Shown piece after piece: positions 19,475-31,137 of a DNA stretch of 64,000 nt (within the stretch, counting starts at the first letter, position 1; each line of letters starts with the position of its first letter). A program made the position numbers and the translations under genes. The stretch comes from Rhabditoides inermis (Eukaryota > Nematoda > Chromadorea > Rhabditida > Rhabditidae), in NCBI GenBank assembly GCA_963966185.1, contig CAWZYM010000151.1, positions 305,501-369,500 of the forward strand, given 5' to 3'. The notes below the pieces were generated by a model that was not told the DNA's origin, searched no databases, and saw only the letters and a list, made by a program, of their open reading frames with translations.

Positions 19475-20490
19475 CTAGCCTGGGAGTGGCCATGTTTTTG
19501 CTTTAGAGGGAGTGGAAGTATATAAATTTTATTTAGTTGTGAAAAAATTTTGAAAATTTCCTAAAAACTTTTTTTTTACCTCAAGGGGGGGCTGCCGCCC
19601 CCCCTTGGACCCCCCCGCCGAGGGGGGCTCCGCCCCCCCCTCGACCCCCCCTTTCTTCTTTCTTTTTATTGCATCGGGGGGCTGCCGCCCCCCGCACCCC
19701 CCGCTTTTGGGTTGAGGGAGTGGAAAAAGGAGAGGAGAGGCTTTAAAACTTGTGCAAACTTCATAAAAGGCATGGGCAAAACATTTGGGAGCAGCGGGAT
19801 TCGAAACCCGGACACTCACTTACGGCGCCCGCATCATAGCCACTACACTACCCGGGACACGTATTCATGTGCTCAAAACCCATTCACTATCCTTCTGACA
19901 CTTGTCGAAAGAAAGCAAATTATTCTGAGCCAGACGGGATTCGAACCCGGCACCGTCTGCTTGAAATGCGGACGCTCTACCGCCTGAGCAATAGTGGCTA
20001 CGCGCAGCCTCCCGCAAAGCCCGCACTCGTCTCGGCCCGCTCGGTCACATACACAATACACAGAAATCACTTGCAATCAATCGATATCAATCGATATCTA
20101 ATCGATATCAAGCAGTGACGTATTGCAATAACGTGTCTAAATAGTTTACCACATGTTCCATCCATTATAGCATCGATTGTACCAGCACACAGCCTATTCA
20201 ACGTCTATTCACACTCATTCACACGCTATCGCCCGACGCGCGCTGTCCTCATCGCTCTCTCACACACCGCTCACACAGCCCAAGTGGTGTAGTGGTCTAA
20301 GGCGCACGGGCGCGCCTCGATATGCCGCACCCACGGGTTCGATCCCGGTACGGGCAGAGGATTTTGCTGACATCTCGGCATCGTCCTCGGTCCCCTTGTA
20401 CCATTACATCATCGAGAAATTTGCATATATGCAAATGAGCTAGAGTCGCGTGACGGAGAAATTTCGACTTTCATATACTGTAGGTAGAGA
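19475..20490 (-). mobile_element. Helitron unit 8, non-autonomous (about 1016 bp)
   Basis: A diverged relative of units 1 and 4 over most of its length, with a 5' end like unit 5. tRNA-like remnants lie at about 19788-19859 and 19927-20000 (minus) and 20278-20355 (plus). Its join to unit 9 lacks one base (gaga-tagcc instead of gaga-ctagcc). Confidence 0.8.
20278..20355 (+). repeat. tRNA-like element, unit 8
   Basis: GCCCAAG type, same sequence as that of unit 5. Confidence 0.6.
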
Positions 20491-20756
20491 TAGCCTGGGA
20501 GTGGCAATGAGTTTTTGTTTGGAGTGAAAATACTATTCTTGAAATTTAAAAAACAAATTTGAAAATTCATCAAAACTTTTTTTTATCTCAAGGGGAGGCT
20601 GCCGCCCCCCCTTGGACCCCCCCGCCGAGGGGGGCTCTGCCCCCCCTCGACCCCCCCCCCCTCTATTCACATATTCCAACGCCCTGCTATTCTGCCGTTT
20701 CGTCAAAGTGCATTATCGCGGTTTGAGGTAGTTTTCATACCCGAGGAAGAGGATAA

Positions 20757-20860
20757 GCGAGTGGTTGAGGGAGTGGTTGAGGGAGTGGTTGAGGGAGTGG
20801 TTGAGGGAGTGGTTGAGGGAGTGGTTAAGGGAGTGGTTGAGGAGTGGTTGAGGGAGTGGA
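20757..20860 (+). repeat. 12-bp minisatellite, unit 9
   Basis: Unit gagggagtggtt, about 8-9 copies with one 3-bp loss. It is open in several frames (VVEG repeats) but has no other sign of coding. Confidence 0.85.
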
Positions 20861-21171
20861 CCCCCCTGCCCCCCCTTCGAGTGAATCGTACAGTCTGCTG
20901 TGCGTCCGATGCGTCAACGGGGTGCTGCTCGAGGAGGATAAAACACGACCAAACAGTAAAATAACAAAAATCACAATCATTCTGAATCAATCCCAAATCC
21001 ATTACCAATACCGTACCCCGCAACCCACCATCACAATCATATCATAACAACAAGTGAGCTAAAGAGAGTTTTATTTGGTCCATTAAACTACAACACAATG
21101 TATGTTTCGTTACTACAAATACACATCAAAATTCTAGTCAATTAATGTAAACAAATTAATAAAATGAGCGT

Positions 21172-21740
21172 CTACCTCGAACCGTCGAGAGTGCGTCCGC
21201 GTCCGACTTGAGCTTCTTCTTCTTCTAGTCCAGCGACGACGCCCTACACGAGCAGGGAGCAGAACAGGGGAGCCTTGAACAACATGTGACGATAGCTCAC
21301 AAATTGGAGAAAAAAAACAATAAAATATAATATACAACATACCTTGAACTCGGTGACGACGGGGCAGCAGACGGGCAGCACGTCCCCGTAGACGAAAGAC
21401 TGCAACAATTTGTATTACAAAACACAACAACTGAAGTACAACACAAAGCAATTTGGTAACTAATTTAACATAAAACTATATGAAACATGACAGAAAACCA
21501 AACACACCTTGAACACGATGGCGTCGATGCGGCAGAAGAAGCGGCCGATTGGAGAGGTGTTGCTCTGAAAGACACTGTATTGTGCATAGTACAACGATCA
21601 CAAACATACGACATAAGAAGAACACAGTGCAAAGATCATAGTGAAACGTAAACAAAAATAAATGAATAACACGCACCTTGAACGCCTCGGTTCCGTTGCC
21701 GCACGACGCAGCCGGCTTGTCCAACTTTGATCACCCTGAA
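21172..21740 (-). CDS. Helitron-resident small gene, copy in unit 9
   Basis: Exon-like blocks, right to left: about 21677-21737 (DKPAASCGNGTEAFK in the frame ending TTCAAG), 21509-21566 (SNTSPIGRFFCRIDAIVFK), 21345-21402 (SFVYGDVLPVCCPVV) and a last block 21168-21273 (hydrophobic FCSLLVWGVVAG, then GLEEEEAQ and a stop). The two middle blocks are 57 bp and phase 0 at both ends. The first block begins with an in-frame TGA in the frame that matches unit 12, so this copy may be defective. Function unknown. Confidence 0.5.
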
Positions 21741-22463
21741 ATGAATAATAATAAACATGTAGAACACGTTGCGAACTAATAAAACAACAACGCAATACAA
21801 AACAACAACAAAATCAACGAAATTCAAAAACATTCGAAATTGCATGATGTGCGAAAACGCGACTAAACGAGTGCGACACGCAATACAAACGCATACAGCA
21901 CGTCAAATTGGTATCGACCAAAATTATAAAACACATTACAACACAAATTACATAATAAAACATCGCAAAACAAAGAAATAAACAAATCACGCACGCACAG
22001 CTGTTTGAATTGTCATCATCGTGCATGGGTGCTACACCATACACACCGCACAACGAAACACGATGTTTTTGCGAAACGCGTTTCAAGCGATTATTTTGAT
22101 ATTAAACGCATATCAAAGTGACAAAACGCGATTAGAACAAAAGAATATAATAAAAAGAAAAAATTGAAACAAACAAAACATGTCCACGACGCATACCCGC
22201 TTCATTACAGCCGATTGCACGCACCAACCCATTAAAACCCGTGCATTTGATATGTTTAATCACTATTAATCAATCGATATCAATGCAAAACGTATTCATT
22301 ACATCAGCCCAATCACTCCCCAACACTTTGCACACATTGTCCTCTTCATCCTCGTTGCGCAATCATCGATATCATTCGCCATCACCCATTCACACTCACA
22401 CGCTATCGCAGGCCACGCCCCCTCGCTGCCACCTCATTGCTCTCTCGCGCACTGCTCACACAA

Positions 22464-22542
22464 GCCCAAGTGGTGTAGTGGTCTAAGGCACACGGGCGCG
22501 CCTACACTCGCCGCACTCGCGGGTTCGAATCCCGGCGCGGGC
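22464..22542 (+). repeat. tRNA-like element, unit 9
   Basis: GCCCAAG type; one change in the central hairpin (aaggcaca). Confidence 0.6.
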
Positions 22543-22932
22543 AAAGGATTTTGCTGACATCTCAGCATCATCACGAGTCCATCAGCCATTACAAAAGTCA
22601 CAAAAATATGCAAATGAAGCTTATAGTGGCGTTCCGGAGAAATTTCCCTTGCTATATACTATAGGTAGGAGACTAGCCTGGGAGTGGCCATGAATTGTTT
22701 GTTTGGAGTGGAAATACTATTTTTGAAATTTAAAAAATTTGGTTTTGAAAATTCATCAAAACTTTTTTTTTACCTCAAGGGGGGGCTGCCGCCCCCCCTT
22801 GGACCCCCCCGCCGAGGGGGGCTCCGCCCCCCTCGACCCCCCCTCTATTCACATATTCCAACGCCCTGCTATGCTGCCGTTTCGTCAATGCATTATCGCG
22901 GTTTGAGGTAGTTTTCATACCCGAGGGAGAGG

Positions 22933-23040
22933 ATAAGCGAGTGGTTGAGGGAGTGGTTGAGGGAGTGGTTGAGGGAGTGGTTGAGGGAGTGATTGAGAGA
23001 TTGATTGAGGGAGTGGTTGAGGGAGTGGTTGAGGGAGTGG
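22933..23040 (+). repeat. 12-bp minisatellite, unit 10
   Basis: About 9 copies of gagggagtggtt with gattgagagatt variants. Confidence 0.85.
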
Positions 23041-23342
23041 ACCCCCTTCGAGTGAATCGTACAGTCTGCTGTGCGTCCGATGCGTCAACGGGCTGCTGCT
23101 CGAGGAGGATAAAACACGACCAAACAGTAAAATAACAAAAATCACAATCATTCTGAATCAATCCCAAATCCATTACCAATACCGTACCCCGCAACCCACC
23201 ATCACAATCATATCATAACAACAAGTGAGCTAAAGAGAGTTTTATTTGGTCCATTAAACTACAACACAACGTATGTTTCGATACTACAAATACACATCAA
23301 CATTCTAGTCAATTAATGTAAACAACTTAATAAAATGAGAGT

Positions 23343-23750
23343 CTACCTTTCGTCGAGAGTGCGTCCGCGTTCGACTTGAGCTTCTTCTTCTTCTAGTCCA
23401 GCGACGACGCCCCACACGAGCAGGGAGCAGAACAGGGGAGCCTTGAACAACATGTGACGATAGCTCACAAATTGGAAAAAAAACAATAAAGTATAATATA
23501 CAACATACCTTAAACTTGGCGACGACGGTGCAGCAGACCGGCAGCACGTCTCCGTAGACGGAAGACTGCAACAACTTGTATTATAGAACACAACAACTGA
23601 AGTACAACACAAAGCAATTTAGTAAGAAAAACACAGTGCATTGAGCATAATGAAACGTAAAGAAAATTAAATAAATAACACGCACCTTGAACGCCTCGGT
23701 TCCGTCGCCGCACGACGCAGCCGGCTTGTCCAACTTTGATCACCCTGAAA
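23343..23750 (-). CDS. Helitron-resident small gene, copy in unit 10
   Basis: Three exon-like blocks at about 23685-23748 (DKPAASCGDGTEAFK), 23509-23566 (SSVYGDVLPVCCTVVAKFK) and 23346-23444 (APLFCSLLVWGVVAGLEEEE to a stop). The block between the first two in unit 9 is deleted along with its flanking intron. The coding status is doubtful. Confidence 0.42.
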
Positions 23751-24460
23751 TGAATAATAATAAACATGTAGAACACGTTGCAAACTAATAAAACAACACG
23801 CACTACAAAACAACAACAAAATCAACGAAATTCAAAAACATTCGAATTGCATGATGTGCGAAAACGCGACTAAACGAGTGCGACACGCAATACAAACGCA
23901 CACAGCACGTCAAATAGGTATCGACAAAAATTATAAAACACATTACAACACAAATCACATTATAAAAACATCGCAAAACAAAGAAATAAACAAAAACACG
24001 CACGCACAGCTGTTTGAATTGTCATCATCACTGTGCTACACCATACACCGCACAACGAAACACGATGTTTTTGCGAAACGCGTTTCAAGCGATTATTTTG
24101 ATATTAAATGCATATCAATGTGACAAAACGCGATTAGAACAAAAGAATATAATAAAAAGAAAATATTGAAACATAAAAAACATGCCCACAACGCATACCC
24201 GCTTCATTACAGCCGATTGCACGCACCAACCAATTAAAACCCGTGCACTGATGCGTTTAATCACTATTAATCAATCGATATCAATGCAATTACTATTCAA
24301 TACATTAGCCCAATCACTCCCCAACACTTTTCACGCATTGTTCCCTTGCGCAATCATCGATATCATTCGCAATCGCCCATTCTCACTCATTCACACACGC
24401 TATCGCAGGCCACGCCCCCTCGCTGCCACCTCATTGCTCTCTCGCGCTGTGCTCTCACAA

Positions 24461-24539
24461 GCCCAAGTGGTGTAGTGGTCTAAGGCGCACGGGCGCGCCT
24501 ACACTCGCCACACCCACGGGTTCAATTCCCGGCGCGGGC
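24461..24539 (+). repeat. tRNA-like element, unit 10
   Basis: GCCCAAG type; B box reads GGTTCAATTCC. Confidence 0.58.
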
Positions 24540-24932
24540 AGAGGATTTTGCTGACATCTCGGCATCATCACGAGTCCATCAGCCATTACAAAAGTCACAA
24601 AAATATGCAAATGAAGCTTATAGTCGCGTCACGGAGAAATTTTCCTTACGATATACTATAGGTAGGAGACTAGCCTGGGAGTGGGCATGATTTGTTTGTT
24701 TGGAGTGGAAATACTATTTTTGAAATTAAAAAAAAAGTTTTTGAAAATTCATCAAAACTTTTTTTACCTCAAGGGGGGGCTGCCGCCCCCCCTTGGACCC
24801 CCCCGCCGAGGGGGGCTCCGCCCCCCCTCGACCCCCCCTCTATTCAGATATTCTAACGCCCTGCTATGCTGCCGTTTCGTCAAAGTGCATTATCGCGGCT
24901 TGAGGTAGTTTTCATACCCGAGGGAGAGGATA

Positions 24933-25204
24933 AGCGAGTGGTTGAGGGAGTGGTTGAGGGAGTGGTTGAGGGAGTGGTTGAGGGAGTTATTGAGGGAGTG
25001 GTTGAGGGAGTGATTGAGGGAGTGGTTGAGGGAGTGGTTGAGGGAGTGGTTGAGGGAGTGATTGAGGGAGTGGTTGAGGGAGTGATTGAGGGAGTGGTTG
25101 AGGGAGTGGTTGAGGGAGTGATTGAGGGGGTGGTTGAGGGAGTGGTTGAGGGAGTGGTTGAGGGAGTGATTGAGGGGGTGGTTGAGGGAGTGGTTGAGGG
25201 AGTG
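24933..25204 (+). repeat. 12-bp minisatellite, unit 11 (expanded)
   Basis: About 22-23 copies of gagggagtggtt alternating with gagggagtgatt; a higher-order pattern is visible. Confidence 0.85.
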
Positions 25205-25509
25205 GACCCCCCTTTGAGTGAATCGTACAGTCTGCTGTGCGTCCGATGCGTCAACGGGGTGCTGCTCGAGGAGGATAAAACACGAACAAACAGTAAAATA
25301 ACAAAAATCACAATAATTCTGAATCAATCCCAAATCCATTACCAATACCGTACCCCGCAACCCACCATCACAATCATATCATAACAACAAGTGAGCTAAA
25401 GAGAGTTTTATTTGTTCCATTAAACTACAACACAATGTATATTTCACTACTACAAATACACATCAACATTCTAGTCAATTATGTAAACAATATAATAAAA
25501 TGAGCGTCT

Positions 25510-25915
25510 ACCTTAAATCGTCGAGAGTGCGTCCGCGTCCGATTTGAGCTTCTTCTTCTTCTTCTAGTCCAGCGACGACGCCCCACACGAGCAGGAAGCA
25601 GGACAGGGGAGCCTTTAACAACATGTGACGATAGCTCACAAATTGGAAAAAAAATAAAATATAATATACAACATACCTTAAACTTGGCGACGACGGTGCA
25701 GCAGACCGGCAGCACGTCTCCGTAGACGGAAGACTGCAACAATTTGTATTATAAAACACAACAACTGAAGTACAACACAAAGCAATTTAGTAAGAAAAAC
25801 ACAGTGCAATGAGCATAATGAAACGTAAACAAAATTAAATAAATAACACGCACCTTGAACGCCTCGGTTCCGTCGCCGCACGACGCAGCCGGCTTGTCCA
25901 ACTTTGATCACCCTG
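25510..25915 (-). CDS. Helitron-resident small gene, copy in unit 11
   Basis: Three exon-like blocks at about 25852-25913, 25678-25735 (SSVYGDVLPVCCTVVAKFK) and 25510-25612 (APLSCFLLVWGVVAGLEEEE). It has the same missing middle block as unit 10. The final block carries an extra glutamate codon from an expanded ttc run. Confidence 0.42.
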
Positions 25916-26624
25916 AAATGAATAATAATAAACATGTAGAACACGTTGCAAACTAATAAAACAACAACGCAATACAGAACAACAACAAAATCAACGAAAT
26001 TCAAAAACATTCGAAATTGCATGATGTGCGAAAACGCGACTAAACGAGTGCGACACGCAAGACAAACGCATACAACACGTCAAATTGGTATCGACAAAAA
26101 TTATAAAACACATTACAACACAAATTACATTATAAAAACATCGCAAAACAAAGAAATAAACAAAAACACGCACGCCCAGCTGATTGAATTATCATCATCA
26201 CTGTGCTACACCATACACCGCACAACGAAACACGATGTTTTTGCGAAACGCGTTTCAAGCGATTATTTTGATATTAAACGCATATCAAAGTGACAAAACG
26301 CGATTAGAACAAAAGAATATAATAAAAAGAACATATTGAACATACAAAACATGCCCACAACGCATACCCGCTTCAATACAGTCGATTGCACGCACCAACC
26401 CATTTAAACCCGTGCATTTGATATGTTTAATCACTATAAATCAGTCGATATCAATGCAAAACGTATTCATTACATCAGCCCAATCACTCCCTAACACTTT
26501 CCACACATTGTCCCCTTGCGCAATCATCGATATCATTCGCCATCACCCATTCACACACACGCGCTATCGCAGGCCACGCCCCCTCGCTGCATCCTCATTG
26601 CTCTCTCGCGCTCTGCTCACACAA

Positions 26625-26703
26625 GCCCAAGTGGTGTAGTGGTCTAAGGCGCACGGGCGCGCCTACACTCGCCGCACTCGCGGGTTCGAATCCCGGCGCG
26701 GGC
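26625..26703 (+). repeat. tRNA-like element, unit 11
   Basis: GCCCAAG type; B box GGTTCGAATCC. Confidence 0.6.
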
Positions 26704-27429
26704 AATGGATTTTGCTGACATCTCGGCATCATCACGAGTCCACCAGCCATTACAAAAGTCACAAAAATATGCAAATGAAGCTTATAGTCGCGTTCCAGAG
26801 AAATTTTCCTTACGATATACTATAGGTAGGAGACTAGCCTGGAAGAGGGAGTGGATACAAAAGGGGAGTGAAATGTTTTTGTTTAACGAAAGAAAAAAAA
26901 ATTTGAAAAAATGCTCTCAACTTTTTTTACCTCAAGGGGGGGCTGCCGCCCCCCCTTGGACCCCCCCGCCGAGGGGGGCTCCGCCCCCCCTCGACCCCCC
27001 CTACAATTATTGATCCAGCCTGCTATGCATTCAACACGCAAACGCAAGTTGAAGAAGTGGGAGTGGACAAGTAAGAGGGACACGCTGCCCCCGCTGTGGC
27101 GTAGGTTGTAGGCTGATGGAACGATCTGTCAAGCAATGTGTCCACTCAATCAATGTTATGCAGGTCGAGGAAGAACAAAAAACCAAACAGTAAACATCAT
27201 CAATTAAACTACAATCATTCCAACTCCATCCTTTGTAAATACTCCATCTACCAAAACCGTAACTCACAAACCACCACCATAATTCATATCACAACAACAT
27301 GTTTGCTAAAGAGTGTTTTATTAGTTTAAACAAACTACAACACAATGTGTACATATTTTTAATGCTACAACCACACATCCAAAACTCCAATCTATGCATA
27401 GGTACAAAATCTGAGAATAAACGTCTACC

Positions 27430-28445
27430 TTTATGTCGAGAGCGCGTCCGTCTTGAGCTTCTTAGTCTTGTAGTCCAGCGACGACGAGCCCGACACCAGC
27501 AAGAGGGAGAACGTCGGCAGCAGAACCCTGAACAACAAGTTAGACGTTCACTCACAAAAACAATAAAAAAAAAAAATAAAGAACACACCTTGTACTTGGT
27601 GACGATGGAGCAACAGAGACAGCCGCAGCAGTCCGGCATGCCATCCTCGTAGGCGCGAGTCTGCAACAATTGGTATTACGAAACAAGACACAACAAAAAA
27701 AACCCCAAAAACAAGCACACCTTGAACACTCCGGCGTCGAGGACGAGGGAGAAGCGGCCGAGAAAGGAGGAGCGGCTCTGAAACAAATAGTTTTGCACAT
27801 AACACAACAAAGTACAACGATCACAAACAAACTACACAAAAATACCACGGTCCAATGTCATCAGACATCGTGAAAACATGATTAAAAAAAAAACACACCT
27901 TCACAGCCTCGGAGACACAACAGCGAAACGGCGTGTCCTTGATGGTTGGCCCTGAAACAAACAACATTAAACATCTTGAACACGTTGTGTTTTGCTTACA
28001 AAACAACAATAAAAAATAATAACGAACACATCCTGAACTTGGTGAAGACGGGGAAGATGACGACGGGGCAGCAGACCGACAGCAAGTCCTCGCGAGCACG
28101 AATCTGCAACAATTCGTATTACAACACACAACAACTCAAGTACAACTCGTTCGAACTTATCATTCATCGTAAAACAAATTGTAAAAAACAATAACAAGAC
28201 TAACAAGCACACCTCGCACAGGCCCGCGTCGATGCCGCAGAAGAGCGGCCGAATGGAGAGCAGCGGCTCTGAAACAAACTGTATTATGAATAGTACAACA
28301 AAGAACATTGATCACAAACATACTACGCAAGAATAACACGGTCCAATGTGATCACACATCGTGAAACGTAAATAAATAAAATCACACACCTTCACAGGCT
28401 CGGCGATGGAGCAGCAGACCGGCTTGTCCTTGGTGGTTGACCCTG
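27430..28445 (-). CDS. Helitron-resident small gene with duplicated exon triplet, copy in unit 12
   Basis: Seven exon-like blocks, right to left: A 28391-28443 (STTKDKPVCCSIAEPVK), B 28212-28268 (RPLFCGIDAGLCE), C 28032-28103 (REDLLSVCCPVVIFPVF), A' 27899-27952 (PTIKDTPFRCCVSEAVK), B' 27721-27779 (SRSSFLGRFSLVLDAGVFK), C' 27589-27662 (TRAYEDGMPDCCGCLCCSI) and a terminal block 27430-27530 (VLLPTFSLLLVSGSSS, then a Lys-rich tail and TAA at 27430-27432). Paired cysteines recur in A and C. The terminal hydrophobic segment suggests a membrane anchor. The donor after C reads GA in place of GT, a possible defect. I did not recognise the family and found no clear first exon. Confidence 0.55.
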
Positions 28446-29163
28446 AAACAGATGATAATGAACATGTAAAACACGTTGCAAACAAATGAAACAACATTCA
28501 ATATACAACAACAACAAAATCAACAAAATTCAAAAACATTCGAATATGCAATGCGAGTGATAACGCGATGGAACGAGTGCGACACGCAATACAAACGCAT
28601 ACAGCACGTCAAATTAGTATCGACAAAAATTATAAAACACATTGCAACACGAATTACATTATAAAAACATCGCAAAACAAAGAAATAAACAAAAACACGC
28701 ACGCACAGCTGTTTGAATTGTCATCATCACTGTGCTACACCATACACCGCACAACGAAACACGATGTTTTTGCGAAACGCGTTTCAAGCGATTATTTTGA
28801 TATTAAACGCATATCAAAGTGACAAAACGCGATTAGAACAAAAGAATATAATGAAAAGAAAATATTGAAACAAACAAAACATGTCCACGACGCATACCCG
28901 CTTCATTACAGCCGATTGCACGCACCAACCAATTAAAACCCGTGCACTTGATTTATTTATTCATCGATATCAATGCAAAACGTATCCAATACACATGCCC
29001 AATCACTCCCCAACACATTCCACATGTTGTCCCTTTCATCCCCGTTGCGCAATCATCGATATCATTCGCCATCACCCATTCACACCCATTCACACACGTG
29101 CGCTATCGCAGGCCACGCCCCCTCGCTGCCACCTCATTGCTCTCTCGCGCTCTGCTCACACAA

Positions 29164-29242
29164 GCCCAAGTGGTGTAGTGGTCTAAGGCGCACGGGCGCG
29201 CCCACACTCGCCACACCCACGGGTTCGAATCCCGGCGCGGGC
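29164..29242 (+). repeat. tRNA-like element, unit 12
   Basis: GCCCAAG type with gcgcgcccacactcg in the centre. Confidence 0.6.
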
Positions 29243-29372
29243 AAAGGATTTTGCTGACATATCGGCATCATCACGAGTCCACCAGCCATTACAAAAGTCA
29301 CAAAAATATGCAAATGAAGCTTATAGTGGCGTCACAGAGAAATTTCCCTTGCTATATACTATAGGTAGGAGA

Positions 29373-31137
29373 CTAGCCTGGGAGAGGGAGTGGATACAAA
29401 GCGGGAGTGAAATGTTTTTGTTTAACGAAAGAAAAAAAAGTTTTGAAAAAAATGCTCTCAACTTTTTTTTACCTCAAGGGGGGGCTGCCGCCCCCCCCCC
29501 TTGGACCCCCCCGCCGAGGGGGGCTCCGCCCCCCCTCGACCCCCCCTTTCTTCTCTCTTTTTTGGTTGCATCGGGGGGCTACCGCCCCCCGCACCCCCCG
29601 CCTTTTTCTCTCTTGTTTTGATTGCATCGGGGGGCTGCCGCCCCCCGCACCCCCCGCTTTTGGGTTGAGGGAGTGTAAAAGAGAGAGGAAAGGCTTTAAA
29701 ACTTGTGCAAAAATCATAAAGACATGGGCAAAAACGTTTGGGAGCAGCTGGATTCGAACCCCGGACACTCACTTGACACGCCCGCATCATAGCCACTACA
29801 CTATCCGGGAGACGTTCTCATGCGCTCAAAACCCATTCACTATCCCCCTGACTCAATAGCAAGAACGGCAAAACATTTTGGGAGAAGCGGGGTTCGAACC
29901 CCGGTCACTCACTTGCCGTGCCCGCATTATAGCTACTACACTACCAGAGACACGTTCACATGTGCTCAAAACCCATTCACTATCCCCCTGACTCAATAGC
30001 ACGAACGGCAAAACATTTTGGGAGAAGCGGGGTTCGAACCTCGGTCACTCACTTGCCGTGCCCGCATCGTAGCCACTACACTACCGGGGAGACCATCTCA
30101 TGTGCTCAAAACCCATTCACCATCCCCTTGCGTCACTTCAAAGACAACAAAACATTTTGGGAGATGCGGGATTCGAACCTCGGTCACTCACTTGACACGC
30201 CCGCATCATAGCCACTACACTACCGGGGACACATTCTCATGTCCTCAAAACCCATTCACTATCCTTCTGACAACGTAACAAAGAAAACAAAACATTTTGG
30301 CTGAGACGGGATCCGAACCCGGGAACGTCTGCTTGACAGGCTGACGCTCTACCGCCTGAGCAATAGTGGCTACGCGCTGGCTGCCGCAAAGCCCGTACTC
30401 GTCTCTGCCCGCTCGTTCGCATGCACAATGTAGAGAAATTACTTGCGATCAATCGATATCAATCGATATCAACCGATATCATTGCAAAACGTATTCAATA
30501 CATTACCGCAATCACTTCATAGTACAAAAAATCACTTGCAAACAATCGATATCAATCGATATCAACCGATATCAATGCAAAACGCATTCAATTCATTAGC
30601 GCTATCACTTCATAGTACAAAAAATCACTTGCAAACAATCGATATCAACCGATATCAATGCAAAACGTATCCAATAGCCCAATCACTCCCCAACACATTC
30701 CACACATTGCCCCCTTCTGTAACGCACTCGTTGCAATTAATCAAAAACAATCGATATCAATCTATAACGTGTTGCCCTAACATGTCTACACACTACCCAA
30801 TATGTTTCATCAATCATAGCATCGATTGTACCAGCACACACATCCTATTCACTCCCATTGACACTCATTCACACGCTATCGCCCGACGCGCGCTGTCCTC
30901 ATTGCTCTCTCGCGCTCTGCTCACACAAGCCCAAGTGGTGTAGTGGTCTAAGGCGCACGGGCGCGCCTACACTCGCCGCACCCACGGGTTCGATTCCCGG
31001 CGCGGGCAAAGGATTTTGCTGACATCTCGGCATCATCACGAGTCTACCAGCCATTACAAAAGTCACAAATATATGCAAATGAAGCTTATAGTGGCGTCAC
31101 AGAGAAATTTCCCTTGCTATATACTATAGGTAGGTGA
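29373..31137 (-). mobile_element. Helitron unit 13, non-autonomous (1765 bp, copy of unit 2)
   Basis: Near-identical to unit 2 at an offset of 24898-24899 bp, with a one-base length difference in the left GC-rich part. tRNA-like remnants repeat those of unit 2, including the plus-strand one at 30929-31007. Confidence 0.85.
30929..31007 (+). repeat. tRNA-like element, unit 13
   Basis: Identical to that of unit 2. Confidence 0.6.

Larger units (their letters stand above)
20491..22672 (-). mobile_element. Helitron unit 9 with Helitron-resident gene (2182 bp)
   Basis: It keeps the 3' hairpins (20590-20661), a 12-bp minisatellite (20757-20860), a terminator region like that of unit 3 (minus-strand AATAAAACTC near 21070), a four-exon gene relic, an AT-rich leader (21770-22170) and a plus-strand tRNA-like (22464-22542). 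It has no Rep/helicase, consistent with being mobilised in trans by unit 3 or a relative. Confidence 0.82.
22673..24669 (-). mobile_element. Helitron unit 10 with Helitron-resident gene (1997 bp)
   Basis: Same plan as unit 9: hairpins 22779-22841, minisatellite 22933-23040, gene relic 23343-23750, leader 23760-24180 and plus-strand tRNA-like 24461-24539. The middle B exon seen in unit 9 is absent. Confidence 0.82.
24670..26833 (-). mobile_element. Helitron unit 11 with Helitron-resident gene (2164 bp)
   Basis: Close to unit 10 but with a 12-bp minisatellite expanded to about 270 bp (24933-25204). Gene relic 25510-25915, leader 25930-26340, plus-strand tRNA-like 26625-26703. Confidence 0.82.
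26834..29372 (-). mobile_element. Helitron unit 12 with expanded Helitron-resident gene (2539 bp)
   Basis: Hairpins at 26935-27000 and no VVEG-type minisatellite. It has a distinct 3' linker (27000-27290), a seven-exon gene (27430-28445), a leader (28460-28880) and a plus-strand tRNA-like (29164-29242). Its gene is the most complete version in the array. Confidence 0.82.

Noticed and set aside
24933..25204. CRISPR-like array
   Set aside because: Contiguous 12-bp tandem repeats with no spacers, in a eukaryotic transposon.
20761..25384. VVEGVVEG repeat proteins
   Set aside because: A 12-bp repeat is open in every frame without stops; there is no start context and no conservation of flanking coding sequence.
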